A DNA stretch of 64,000 bases from Atopsyche davidsoni. Taxonomy: Eukaryota > Arthropoda > Insecta > Trichoptera > Hydrobiosidae. The stretch is taken from NCBI GenBank assembly GCA_022113835.1, contig JAILWY010000002.1, positions 5,744,501-5,808,500 of the forward strand. The letters run 5' to 3'. The position numbers and the translations under genes are program-made. Below the pieces are notes generated by a model. That model ran no database searches. It saw nothing but the letters and a program-made list of their open reading frames with translations, and had not been told where the DNA came from. Positions 10,779 to 22,680 of the stretch are shown one piece after another; position 1 is the first letter of the stretch, and each line of letters starts with the position of its first letter.

Positions 10779-12113
10779 ATGATTCCGCACAAGCCGCTGC
10801 TAGATGTGCAGACGGCCCGAAGCGTCTCGGCGCCGCCCATATCTGTGTGCCATGACGTAATGAAAAATATCTCGACAGGTGAGGAGTTGCCGCTGATGCC
10901 GCAACCTCAAGAAGGTAGCTGGTCGAGTGAAATTGCGGAATGCTTGAAGATTCCGCCCAAGCCGCTGCAAGAGGTGCAGACGGCCCGAAGCGTCCCGGCG
11001 CAGCACAAACCAGTGCGCCGCGACGACATAATGAATAAAATCTCGACAGCCGAGGAGTTGCCGCTGATGCCGCATCCTCGAGAAAGTGGCTGGTCGAGTG
11101 AAATTGCGGAAAGCTTGAAGATTCCGCCCATGCCTTTGCATGCCGTGCAAATGGTCCGAAGCGTCCTGACGCCGCACGAACTCGCGGGTCGGGGCGCGGC
11201 CACTGACGTCACGCCAGCCGGAGAGCCGCCGCCTGCGCCTCTTCAAGCTGTGCGGGCAACCCGAGGGGTCCTGACACCGCACAAACTAGCGGGTCAGGGC
11301 GCTCCTACTGATAACATCGTGCCAGCCGAAGTGTCACTGCCTACGACACCGCTCAAAACAGCGCGACGCGAAATCACCATCGCAGAAATCCCGATGGCTG
11401 AAGAACCGCCCCCCACATTGATGCAAACGCCGCCCACGCCGCTGCATAAATTACAGCCGGCCCGAAGCGTCTCGCCGCCCAGACCCATACGTCGAGACGC
11501 CCCAACGAACGACATCTCGACAGCCGAGGAGTTGCCGCTGATGCCGCACCCTCGAGAAGGTAGCTGGTCGAAAGATGTCACAGAATGCTTAAATATTACG
11601 CCCACACCTCTGTATGCTATACAGCCGGTTAAATGCATTCCGACGTCGCCTAAGATAGCGCGTCACGTGAATATTATGAAAGAAATCTTGCCCGTGAAGG
11701 AGCCATCGCTGATGCCTCACGGTCACGAAACTGACTGGTCGAGCTACCCCATGAAAGGTGTAGATATTTCGACCAGGACAATGCAAGAATTGCAATTGCT
11801 CGTAAATGTTACGAGGCTGCACGAGATCGCGTACGATAAAAACGCATTCAATGAAATCTCGTTTGAAAATTCACTCGGAAAGTTATTAACAAAAAATAAC
11901 TGCCGAACAGCTGATGTCGGGTTCATTAGCCCCGACTGCTCTCATGTCATAACACAGATGAAAAGGCTTAAACCAAATGGCCAGCGCGCACTGCAAACGC
12001 GTGCTGAGCCTGGGTATAATGAAATCCCACAGCATCAAGACAAACCACCGCCTCTCGGATGTAGGGAGCTGGTACCTTTATGCCTGCGCCTTGCTTGGCG
12101 TCTGCTACATTAA
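10779..12113 (+). CDS. Internally repetitive retrotransposon ORF of unknown function
   Basis: 444 aa in the same frame as the Gag ORF, separated only by the TAA at 10665 and 37 open codons. It is built from degenerate repeats: blocks with SSEIAECLKIPPKPL, then VQTARSV, then a basic stretch, then STAEELPLMPHPRE recur around 10.75-10.93, 10.93-11.10, 11.10-11.2 and 11.5-11.6 kb. Composition is rich in Pro, Ala and Thr, suggesting a disordered protein. There is no catalytic motif of protease, RT or integrase, although pol would be expected at this position. It may be a degenerate or newly evolved accessory ORF carried by a non-autonomous element. The open frame over 1.3 kb despite GC-rich repeats suggests coding constraint, but this is not proven. 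Confidence 0.5.
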   Translation: MIPHKPLLDVQTARSVSAPPISVCHDVMKNISTGEELPLMPQPQEGSWSSEIAECLKIPPKPLQEVQTARSVPAQHKPVRRDDIMNKISTAEELPLMPHPRESGWSSEIAESLKIPPMPLHAVQMVRSVLTPHELAGRGAATDVTPAGEPPPAPLQAVRATRGVLTPHKLAGQGAPTDNIVPAEVSLPTTPLKTARREITIAEIPMAEEPPPTLMQTPPTPLHKLQPARSVSPPRPIRRDAPTNDISTAEELPLMPHPREGSWSKDVTECLNITPTPLYAIQPVKCIPTSPKIARHVNIMKEILPVKEPSLMPHGHETDWSSYPMKGVDISTRTMQELQLLVNVTRLHEIAYDKNAFNEISFENSLGKLLTKNNCRTADVGFISPDCSHVITQMKRLKPNGQRALQTRAEPGYNEIPQHQDKPPPLGCRELVPLCLRLAWRLLH

Positions 12114-12440
12114 ATTGGTACCGAAAACGAATACAAATTGCGTTTCTTAATAAATGTACAATAAGAGCGCATTGTATCAAAAAAGGGAGATAAGAAAAAT
12201 ATCGCCTAAAATATAAACAGACCGCACAGCTGTGAGTTGAATACCTTCAAATATAGGCAATAAAACCAAAGCCGGTGCGAGTCGCAGATGACAAACCTAC
12301 ATCTGTCATCGGTGACCCCCCGCGCACCCCGCTCCCTCGGGTCGAGTGCCCGACAGCAAGTATAAACAAATGAGTTGAAATAACTCCAGTTCAGAATAAA
12401 GAACAAAAAGAACATAAAATAACAAAAAGAAGTAACCATT

Positions 12441-12668
12441 TTGAAACAAAAAGAACGAAAAGAACTTAAAGAACTCAATGAACTCAAGGAACAAATGAGT
12501 TCAGAGGCTGATTTTACGCGTGCCTCGCGCGGCCGTAAAATAAAACAAAGGTCAGTCGTTAAATACGACAAAAAACCTATGCGCGTCGATGACATAGCGC
12601 AGCGGACCCGAGTAGGTCCTCATTGTTCTTCCCGCGTCCCGCGCCCTCGACTCGGGCGCGCGGCTTAA
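12441..12668 (+). CDS. Small Lys/Glu-rich ORF within the retrotransposon
   Basis: 75 codons starting MKQKERKELKELNELKEQ, a likely short coiled coil, then a basic segment with RGRKIKQRSVVKYDKKP. It derives partly from a purine-rich 'aaagaac' repeat tract at about 12410-12490, so the helix-like composition may be a by-product of that repeat. No homology is recognised. Confidence 0.2.
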   Translation: MKQKERKELKELNELKEQMSSEADFTRASRGRKIKQRSVVKYDKKPMRVDDIAQRTRVGPHCSSRVPRPRLGRAA

Positions 12669-12889
12669 AATCTGAAATGCGTCACTCCAGTTAGTGCCGT
12701 CTTCGAGAATGGAACTGAACTAAGTGATTGACGATTGCACAAAACAAAATTTGTGCATTCAACAAGCATCCCGCTGGCGGGAGTGCACTGCGAGCTCCCT
12801 GCACCCTGCAGTGATGGGTGCACATCACGAGCCCGGCGCCCGCTGAACGCGCCCGGCTCCTGCCACACCGAAAGCGGCTCTGGGCCCCG

Positions 12890-13400
12890 CCCCGCCCAGA
12901 TGCGCCGCCCTGAGATCCGCCGCCCAGGCCTTTCTGCCTGGTCGAGCCGCGCCCTGATTGCGCGCCCTGATTGCGCGCCTTGAAGGCGCCGCCCTGTGTG
13001 CGCCGCCCTAACCGCCCGCCCTGAACGAGCCGCGCCCTGAATGCGCCGCTCTGAGATCCGCCGCCCAGGCCTTTCTGCCTGGTCGAGCCGCGCCCTGATT
13101 GCGCGCCCTGATTGCGCGCCTTGAAGGCGCCGCCCTGTGTGCGCCGCCCTGTGTGCGCCGCCCTGTGTGCGCCGCCCTGTGTGCGCCGCCCTGTGTGGGC
13201 CGCCCTGAGTGCGCCGCCTTGAAACACCGCCGCTCAGGCCTTTCTGCCTGGTCGAGCCGTGCCCTGATTGCGCGCCTTGAAGGCGCCGCCCTGTGTGCGC
13301 CGCCCTTTGTGCGCCGCCCTGAGTGCGCCGCCTTGAAATCCGCTGCCCAGGCTTTTCTGCCTGGTCGAGCCGCACCGTGAGTGCGCGACCTGAATGCGCC
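12890..13400. repeat. GC-rich minisatellite with 14-bp core unit
   Basis: The core unit gccctgtgtgcgcc (14 bp) is tandem at about 13127-13200, with variants (ctgattgcgc, ctgagtgcgc) on both sides. A longer landmark, caggcctttctgcctggtcg, recurs at 12925, 13066, 13235 and (variant) 13348, showing irregular higher-order repetition. Long open frames over this block on both strands come from its high GC and repeat structure; a 14-bp period does not preserve reading frame. Confidence 0.8.
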
Positions 13401-13680
13401 GCCCCGGACCAGTAGTCCGGGCCATGCTGCCCTGGACATGCCGCTCCCGAGAGAGGGACGTCACATCCGCCAGAACGAGACAACCGAGAGCGTTCGATTG
13501 AATCGAACGCCGCTCCACAACAACGCGCCGTCCGATCGAACTCAGAACTTCCCAGAAGAAACTGAAGACATCCTGTGAAGTTCGGACAGTTAGATGATCG
13601 TGTTAGAACGTGTGTTACATCGCACATCGTGTTGGCGATTATTATTTTGGTAAAAAAGCTATTTTTTACGTGGTAGGGTA

Positions 13681-14745
13681 TGTTACCAACCCGATTTTAA
13701 GTTTTAAGTTTGAATTTAATCTAGATGTTATTTACTATTGTTGAATAAAATGGCGCCCGCCAGACCGGCGCTGGTTTTTAAGTTTAAACTAGTTTAACGA
13801 GCCGACCAGGGTCCTATCCCTCTGTAATAATGAATTGTTGGGATACAGCTTCCTATAAAAATAAGATTTAGTTGACTTTTAGAATTACTTGTTACTGATT
13901 TATATTTGAAAGTAGGTATAGAAATCATTACTTCGCGAAGTTATTTCCTTTGATTTTAAACCTCGCGCTTGTTTAAATACTAGATTTCTTTGTGTAATCC
14001 GATAACCAGGAAACTAAAGTATATTTTACGATTGTGAGCACAGTTAATAAATAATTAGTTGATTGCCAAATTTTAATATGTTTTGAGTGCGTAATCTTCT
14101 AAAAATACTTTTCTTTGTTCTGAAACCGTATAAAGACCAGTGAGAGCCCCCAAAGGGCCAGTGTGTGTTCGACGAGTGTTCGAAGTGTCTTCATGGGGTA
14201 ACTATGCCCGGAGACAGCACTCCGGTGAGACGTAAATTGCGATCTTATCGTTAATATCCGGCGAGGTTATGAAAGGTTCATTCCCGCTGTGATGATCATA
14301 AGGACCTTACAAACCCTTATGAGTGGAAAAGCAACGCGCGTAGAAACCACGTCCGCGTGCGTGAAGATACGACCACGGTTTGGCGTATTCTGTGCTAACA
14401 TCGCGTCAGGTGACGTAAATATCGTGGGAGGTATTATATACCTCAGTGAATATACCGCCGCGAGTTCGGAAGTATATTGTGACGGATTGTCACGCAGTTT
14501 TTAAATTACCGACCCCTGTGTCGGCTCAAAAGTGAAGTAAAAGTGTTAAATGTAACATGTCTGGAAATCATATATTATAACCAAGTTTGTAATAAAGTTT
14601 AAATAAAAGTTGAAAGAAGTCTTTGAATCACCTAATATACAGTCCACTGATAGCTTATGAACCTTGGCGAATTTGTAAGCTAAACATCGAAGAAACAGAA
14701 CGTCTGCCAGTGTCTTGAGAACTATACCTGGTAGCGTCGTCAACA
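13681..14745 (+). repeat. 3' LTR
   Basis: 1065 bp, TGTTACCAAC...GTCGTCAACA. It appears identical to the 5' LTR except for bases after the first 15, where 15 bp of the 5' copy (gagacaatagattat) are replaced by 7 bp (tttaagt). The target duplication CATTC follows at 14746-14750. The expected polypurine tract just upstream is weak (ggtagggta). Confidence 0.9.
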
Positions 14746-14750
14746 CATTC

Positions 14751-15768
14751 AAAGAATGTTATTTACTCTCGTTGTTAGTAAAATTTACAATAAATCGATT
14801 GCTCAGAACTGGTAAACTTTATTGAATATCGACTCTCTATGAGAATCACCAGATAAAAAATAATATTTTTGAAACAATTTTGGAAAGAGTTCTTTACTGA
14901 ACTTAATTAAATTTTAAGAAAAATCATATATAATTTAATGTCAATTTGGCTTTATTGGTATCTATCATGTTAAAAGGCTTTTTTATCGTTACTTTTTACT
15001 AACAAAAACTAAATAGAAAGGTGATTATACAAGCCCTGCTTTTTTATATTAGTCGTTCTAGTTTTTGTTTACGCTTTTATTTTATTTTTAACCAACTGGC
15101 ATTTAATACTGCAACTATGCACTTCTAGTAGCGCATTGGCGTTTTATGAAATTAGACAATAAATAAACTTTAATGATATTATATGTAGTGCTTTGAAATC
15201 ATTATAACCGCACTCGTATATCTTTTATCGTTATCAGCGAGGATGTTTTTATAACTAACAATTTTCTATTGTAGAATTTTTGGCTAATAACGTGTCTGAA
15301 AAAAACTTACCCTTTACCTACATAAAATCATTCCAAATATCCTAAAATACTTTCAGCTAACCAACTTGATATAAACTCACTACAACAGAAGCAGTCAAGA
15401 AGTTTGTAGCACCGTCATTAAGCACTTTCTTAAATCCAGTTGCATTTTTTTTAAAGCAGTGTGTGTAAATAAATACTTCTGAAAATTAAAAAAATCATAC
15501 CAGGTCAAGTTAGACGAGATTCATCGTGCACTATTAATCAAATAGGATCAAATATAAAAAAAAACTATGTTTTAAACTGAATTTATTAATATAATCAAAA
15601 AACATTTCATTTTTCAATCTAGATCATCATTCTGTTGTGAATCATTTATCAAACATGAGCAGAACTCGTATTTCCTTGACTCATCTTGGTGTAAGAGTTT
15701 AAGCTAGAGCCTTTTTCAACATCGATTGAGTTACTCGTACGTATCGAGTTACTCGATTTCAGTTTAAG
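14751..15768. other. AT-rich non-coding stretch
   Basis: Nothing gene-like. At 15700-15770 the phrases 'gagttactcg' and 'gtttaagctaga' are each repeated, forming a diverged lead-in to the tandem array that follows. Confidence 0.5.
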
Positions 15769-16570
15769 CTAGATCAAATGATTGTTTTATTTTATGAAAT
15801 TCGTGTCATTTAAAAAAGTGCTGCAATTAAAATGAGCACTATTTTATTTTAATATAATTACAAAAACCCATCAGAGTTTAATGATACCTTTTGTGTTGTA
15901 CCCGTTCTCGAAGTGATAGTTTCCCGCTAGATCGTTCAATTTTTTTTATTTAATGAAAATCGTGTCATTTAAAAAGGTGCTGTAATTAAAATTGGCACTA
16001 TTTTATTTTTATTTAATTACAAAAACCAATCAGAGTTTAATGATACCTTTTGTGTTGTACCCGTTCTCGAAGTGATAGTTTCCCGCTAGATCGTTCAATT
16101 TTTTTTATTTAATGAAAATCGTGTCATTTAAAAAGGTGCTGTAATTAAAATTGGCACTATTTTATTTTTATTTAATTACAAAAACCAATCAGAGTTTAAT
16201 GATACCTTTTGTGTTGTACCCGTTCTCGAAGTGATAGTTTCCCGCTAGATCGTTCAATTTTTTTTATTTAATGAAAATCGTGTCATTTAAAAAGGTGCTG
16301 TAATTAAAATTAGCACTATTTTATTTTAATGTAATTACAAAAACCAATCAGAATTTAATGATACCTTTTGTGTTGTACCCGTTCTCGAAGTGATAGTTTC
16401 CCACTAGATCAATCGATTTTTTTTATTTAATTAAATTCGTGTCATTTAAAAAAGTGCTGTAATTAAAATGAGCACTATTTTATTTTAATGTAATTACAAA
16501 AACCAATCAGAGTTTAATGATACCTTTTGTGTTGTACCCGTTCTCGAAGTGATAGTTTCCCAACTGATCG
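15769..16570. repeat. 159-bp tandem repeat array, about five copies
   Basis: The landmark cccgttctcgaagtgatag occurs at 15901, 16060, 16219, 16378 and 16537, exactly 159 bp apart each time. The inner copies are nearly identical; the outer two are more diverged. Each unit contains a short inverted pair, in the outer copies AGTGCT and AGCACT, around an 11-12-nt loop, plus a poly-T tract. There is no coding potential. Confidence 0.95.
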
Positions 16571-19500
16571 CCGGTTGTTTACTGTGGGGGGATGAAATGC
16601 GAACCCGCGCCGCCCACCCCCGTGCATGGAGGGTTTCGCAAACGAATACACGTAATATCAATAAACAAAATGTCGGACCGTCCCGACAGGCTGCCCGTGG
16701 AACTGACAGTTAAACGATTTAGAATTCCGACTGCCTATAAATCCCGTAACATAATGCTGCGTTCAAAATGCTTTTGTGTTTATTTGAAAATAATCTGATT
16801 GATATTCAATACAATGTGCAAGTCATGATAGAGCAGAAATAATAATTAATTACACTACACATTACAATCAACACAAAGGACTTAAGTAAACGTAACTTAC
16901 GTAAGAAAGCGTCGAAATGGGATGGACTCACAAATATATTATATGATAATTTTGATGATGTACTATACGCGTAATGAAGATATTTATAAAAATGTTTAAT
17001 TTTAAATATTGAAAAATAACTTTCAAGAACCTTTATTATAATTTAGTGTGTATAAAATAATTCTTTGGACTATTTCACAATACGGAATTGATCCATTCCC
17101 TGATCCTGCGCGCAGGTTGTGGAGCTTACAATAAGTGGCTTAGGTGTCAGCGTTTACGAAAATCTACGTAATTTGGTAAGCGAAAAAGCCTTTATTTTTT
17201 ATATTGTTAATACCACGTCTTTATATTCATACATACCTTTTTTAAGTATTCGATTCATACATGAAATCACCAGAATATTATTTTTATCCAATACAAAGGT
17301 GAGATTTTAGTCCACATCTTCGTGGTTATTACGGCTTCGTACTTGTAACCGACTAAAAATTTAAATAATTATATGCAAGTGTAACTTTGCCTTCAAGAGT
17401 CTTTCAGTCGATTTATTTGTATATTTTTACTCCATCAGATAAAATATGTATTCTAATAGATAAATAATTTAAGGGTATAATTAATATTCTAGATAGAACT
17501 TTAGTTGGTTATGAACTTGGATGTACGTATGTTCTTTGTGGGATTTATATTGGTTGCCGAAGTAACAAATAAAACGCTTACGTTTATTTTCAATGTTGTG
17601 TCTGTGAACCATAATATATATATTTTTTTAATTTTATGCACTACGTGTTAGTCAACAATATTATGTTGTCGCAGATATTCATTGTGAAGATGAGGCCTGA
17701 TAGCAAAAAATCGAGGCGTTTGCAATGTGGCTTTAGTGATGTTTGGCCGCATCACAAATAAATAGTCAAAGAAAAAGAACTTCGGGGACCAGGAGCTTGA
17801 AGTCAAAAGTACAGCCTAATTAGTAATATTGACTAAGAACAAACTTATGTTAAGTGAAATGGCTCTGAGCAGAAGCACTTGGAGAGGAAGAAGGTGTATT
17901 TTTAGAGCATTTATAAATATTTTTCGATCCAAAGTTACAGCAACTGCAGTGAGAAAACCTCCATTTGGAATAACAGAAAACTTCCAAAAGTTCACAGAGC
18001 TTATTAGAGCCGTTCGCAAGTGGACTGGTCAAGCGCAGACTTGAGAGTTCGCTGCTCTGCCATGAAGGCACAGCAAGTTTGGACATAACCTCAAAATATA
18101 TACGCGGCTCTGGGCATGAATTTATACTAAACGGTAGTGCCAGTACGTAAAACTGCGATGCTTAAAATCCAATATTATAACCGGGCGCTTTGTTTTAACT
18201 AAACAGATAGCAAAAGCATCACGACCATTGTTGGTTCGGGATAAACTTTTTGGCAAATAAATATTCTTGTTTATTACAAAATAAACTTAAACAAAGCGAC
18301 ATTTTTTTTTTGCAGAATGTCTGTTAAGAATTCACGAATGTTGTTTAACAATAAATGTATGTTGAATTAGCATTAACGGTTGGGGTAATGGTGACTTTGT
18401 GGTCGAATGCAAAACATAAAATCAGTGGACGTGATTTTGTAAAATAGTAATTATTTTCACCAGTATAACTGATTTACTTAGAATCGATAATAAGCTTTAA
18501 ATATTTGTGTGAAGTGCGTTATCAAATTTGCGCTGATTTTATATTTATGCTCGTCTGGCATTTTCATATTTACATAACATTATATTTCATAATTCACAGG
18601 CAACCTGTCAACGTTGCATTGAAATTTTGACTCGTTTTGTTATAAATTTGCATCTAATATAAATATATTTTAGAATATATATATTAGATGGGTTATATTT
18701 TCAAAATGATGAATATTTATACAATGACACAGTGAATGTATGATATAAATAAATTATTAACTTTTTTTAGTGTATCGGACCTCATGCAATTGTAATGCGT
18801 GATAAAACATCATGCATATTAAAAATCATCATTATTTACTGTTATAAATACTAGATACGATATAATTTGAATTGAGGGAATATTTATACTTTAAAAATAA
18901 ATAAATCAAATAGATTGTTCGGGGATCCTGGAAATTTTAATGATTGTTTGCAGCGAAGTTTATTCAGGCCGTATTTTGCGGGCGCTGTTTGCTTTTCCTG
19001 CATTTCAAGCTATTGTTTGTCATTATTTGGATTGTTCAATTTCGCGCAGGTAAATCCGTTATTATTTTTTCAACTGCCGGATTTTTTTTAAAAAAACAAG
19101 GTATCTGGGTCAGCTGTGGATAAAACTGATTTCAGCCTTTGCTGTTTGAAGCTGCGATGTGAACTTTATTTTTAGTGAAGCCTCGACATTCCCTTTGTAT
19201 TGTTATTGAGTTGTATGTTTCGTAATTGTATTTGCCATGTTCATAAATGTTTGTCATATATTCATGCTTGATCAAAATGTACCATAGGTACCTAAAAAAC
19301 AAATATCGATAGTAAAATGAAACAAATATAAAAAAACGTAACAATTACGTAAAAAAATATATATATAAATAGTCATATCAGAATCAAAACACTTTGATAA
19401 ATAAAAAATGTAATAATTTGATTAAAAACGAATAATTTGATCATCGATCAAAATTATTAATTTTTTAATGAAATAATATCATAAATAGATTAATTAATTA

Positions 19501-21984
19501 AATTACCATTCATTGAACGTTTTAAGGCAAAAATATATATATATTATTGCTTCTATAAAATATTTTTCAAAAATAAGCAAAAACATTTATTTAAAAAATA
19601 TGTTCTCGTTTAAGTTATCAAGATAATTGATTCATTATTTTTGGCAAAAGCCAATATTATAGGAGCAGATATCATACACTAGCCATAATAGCTGCACAAA
19701 CAATTAAATAGACAGAAGTGGCTTCTATAGTTAAGATGGCGTAATCAAGTGTTTGCAATGTCCGCCAGGCTCCCTTATGCGGGCCAGTTAATTTGAATTT
19801 CACTTGTAATAAACGTAAAGCGACCCATCCCCCAGAGTCAATTACTAGCAGCTAAGGGATGCAGGGGCGAATTAGGCATCGACTCACTCACACCCGCACA
19901 CACAACATTGAAAAATCTTCAGGTAGCATTATATATAATACGAAACTGAAAGAAACCGTTACTTTGACAAAATATAGTAGAAATGGACATTGAAGTATTA
20001 TTGTGCGGGTTCTTCGGGTCTGTACAGAGGGTTGCCTTGTTCAAGCTTCCAGGAATAAACTCTCGGATAAATAACTAAAAATTAATTTCATAAATATTTT
20101 ACACGTTTATATTATACAATATTACAAAAAGCAGTGGTTTGCCATCACATACACTTATAATACGAAGAAAAATATTTTGGAGTTCAATATTGGAGTTCGT
20201 TATCATTTATTAATATGTGAAATGCTTCAATTACTTTAACATTGACGAAATAGATTATACGTTAGCTATTTCTAATCCAACAGCAATATTCATCGGAAAA
20301 TCCTGCTTAATATCCACGTCAGAAATATGATTGTAAACAGGAGCGTTCCGTTATTTCGCGAGTTTTCTCCGCTTCGGGAATAATTAATAGCCAGCCCTCG
20401 GCCGAGTTCCCTTTGACGCAGCACTCACTTTTGTTTGACTAATGTCTCAGTCGTCCCGGCTAATTTGTTTATTTCTCTATTTAAGTTTATTCATTGAAGT
20501 CCTTAGCGAGCGGTGCGGCCCTTTATCTCTCGAAACAATCCATTTACGCAGCACTAGTGTGCGGGACAAGCGGATCTGCGAGTACAGCTGGCACAGTTTA
20601 TTTTCATTCCTAACGGAATCTATAACTCAAACAGCACGCCACTGCGAACTCGGAATAAGAACCTCCCTAAAAATATACGACTAAGAGTAATGAAGAAAAA
20701 TCACACGGTTTTATTATACATAAAATGTACGGAGAAAGCCTGCGTAACTTCCAAAACGCATCCCAACTGCTTGTTTCTCTCTGTTCAATATTCATTTAAA
20801 AAAAAAACACATAAAGAACTACATTAAAAGTAAATATTTATAATAAATTATACATTACTTTATTTTAGTAATTTAAATTTTATTGTCAAATGTTTAAGAT
20901 GTTCATAATTTTAATAGTTTTTTATCCGGAAAACAAGCTTTTTAAAGACATTTAGTACTGGTCCTCTCAGCTTTCTTTGGTTTGATTAAATAGGGTTATT
21001 GCTGATTTTTCAAGTGTGCAGATATTTGTTTATAAATAAAATAGTAAAAATATATTTCTAGTTAATTCAACATATTTTCTAAGATGCCTCAATTGGCAAT
21101 AACCTTTATAGCAGCGTAGAGCATGGCGCGTACAATGAAAACATACAACGTTTCTCAGTACTGCCAAGGTGGTTCACAAGTATGTGATCGCAGTGAAAAT
21201 ATAGTTTTCATTAATTGAAAAAAATATATATTATTTTCCCTGACGGTATTTGGCTTCAATAAGTTATTCAAAAACACTAATATATTTGTGTTTGTTTGTT
21301 TGTTTATTTCGGTAATTTGTTTATATTTTGATGTCACTTGTGTATTCGATTCTAGCATACAACGCAAAGGACCCGTGTACCCGCTACACTATTTTCCCCT
21401 TAGAAAACCATGAACACTGCTCAGCATGAGTATATGCTCAGTGAAATTATCACCAACCTCATCTGAGGAAAGGCACTCAATAAAGATGAATACCACACCA
21501 GGAACGCGCGTTTGACTTAAGCAATCGTACAGTCCACACACGCACCATGATGACGCCACTTTTATCATAATTACAAGACAGATCCAATTTCCAAGGATAA
21601 CAAAAGCTTTCTTTTATTAAGTTTGTTGAATAGGAATACTATTATTATATCTAGTAATATTTTACCTACACAGTTATGGATGCTTACGTATAGCATTGTC
21701 CTAAGTAATTTATATATAAATATATACATACTCTAATCGGTTTACAGTAAGTGGGTAGTATTTCTAGTTCAGATGTCCTTTTTGCTGATCCCAAGCAATA
21801 AATTGATCCAAATGTCGTCACCGGAAGGACCAATGAGGACAGACAGTTCACGACCAATCTGAGCCAATCAGCGGGCACCTCGTCAGTCCGGCCTACGCAA
21901 TGTGTCTTCCTTTACAACCGTACCACAATGATCTTGGTCGTCCATGCATTCGCACGACCCACACGCGAAAGAAGACGTAAACAA
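16571..21984. other. Gene-poor AT-rich stretch
   Basis: No supported gene. A GC-richer segment at 16571-16720 directly after the tandem array may be the rest of the element hosting it. Short ORFs at 17829-18044 and 20442-20684 have no recognised domain; the latter lies in a GC-richer patch (20340-20680) and could be an exon of an unrecognised transcript. Confidence 0.4.
17074..17177 (+). repeat. Dispersed repeat family A, copy 1
   Basis: Contains CCTGCGCGCAGG (17105-17116) followed by 'gttgtggagcttacaa' and 'gtggcttaggtg'. The same order of phrases recurs at about 22.0, 39.0 and 51.9 kb. Confidence 0.6.
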
Positions 21985-22150
21985 AAAATTATACTCAAAA
22001 AATTATACATAAAACTCAAAAACTAAAATAGCGAAATCTATATGCGCTACCACCTAAGCCACACTTTGTAAACCCCACAACCTACGCGCTGGATAAGGGG
22101 TTAACCGCACACCGTACTGTAACCATAGCCTTAAGAACCGTTGTAAATTA
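21985..22150 (-). repeat. Dispersed repeat family A, copy 2
   Basis: Read on the minus strand it gives 'cttaaggctatggtta', 'ggtgtgcggtta', a degenerated form of the GC palindrome, 'aggttgtggggtttaca' and 'gtggcttaggtggtagcgc', in the same order as the other copies. Confidence 0.6.
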
Positions 22151-22595
22151 ACAAAAAAAAACAAATAATCTTATATTTATATATTTTTAACTAATAACAA
22201 TTCAATCAATGAACAAAATTTTATTTTTAAATCGTTTATCAACTCTTTGTGTAAGGTTTAGTACTTAAAAGGGTCATGGAAAAATTTAAGGTGTTATAGA
22301 TTACCTTGTTATTTTTATTTTAATGAAACTACTTTAGCAAATATGTTATTATAAATATTTTAAATGTGGTTTTAGTCACAATCAATAAGTGGACGTGAAT
22401 GTTAAAAACCTGCCATACACACGAGCAGTTTATATATTTATTGTTATTGCATCAAATATTACAATACAGAATATTGCTAAAAGTATTTGTTTAAAATATT
22501 TTTTTTACAAATATTTTTAATATCAACACAGACAACAAGATTGCAAGATTTTGTAGAATCGCAATCATCTGGTCGTATATTAAATAGATGCATTA

Positions 22596-22680
22596 TCTTC
22601 TTCAAATGCCTCTCCCCAGAGGAAGTTGGTGACAATCTTACTGAACATATCTCTATCCTGGGTCTGTCTGAATAATCAAT
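22596..22680 (-). mobile_element. LINE 3'-region fragment
   Basis: The phrase 'tgcctctccccagaggaagt' then 'tggtgacaatcttactgaac' matches the repeat family whose best copy (29170-29500) encodes a reverse-transcriptase C-terminus on the minus strand. Confidence 0.5.

Larger units (their letters stand above)
8861..14745 (+). mobile_element. Non-autonomous BEL/Pao-like LTR retrotransposon (complete, LTR to LTR)
   Basis: A 5885-bp element with TG...CA LTRs (8861-9933 and 13681-14745) and a 5-bp TSD (CATTC). The internal 3747 bp begin TGGTCCTATCG, a plausible primer-binding site start. A Gag-like ORF follows, with the DUF1759-type core of BEL/Pao Gag proteins, then an internally repetitive ORF and a GC-rich minisatellite. 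No protease, reverse transcriptase, RNase H or integrase motif is visible, so mobilisation would need a helper element. Apart from about 20 bp near the start, the two LTRs look identical by eye over about 1.05 kb, so the insertion is recent. Confidence 0.85.

Noticed and set aside
12665..13627. 320-codon minus frame and other overlapping frames in the GC-rich block of the retrotransposon
   Set aside because: Low-complexity Arg/Gly/Ala repeats on several frames of both strands come from a 14-bp minisatellite whose period breaks any single frame.
17816..18086. Cluster of overlapping ORFs on both strands
   Set aside because: Three competing frames, none with a recognised motif; could be transposon debris, not supportable as a gene.
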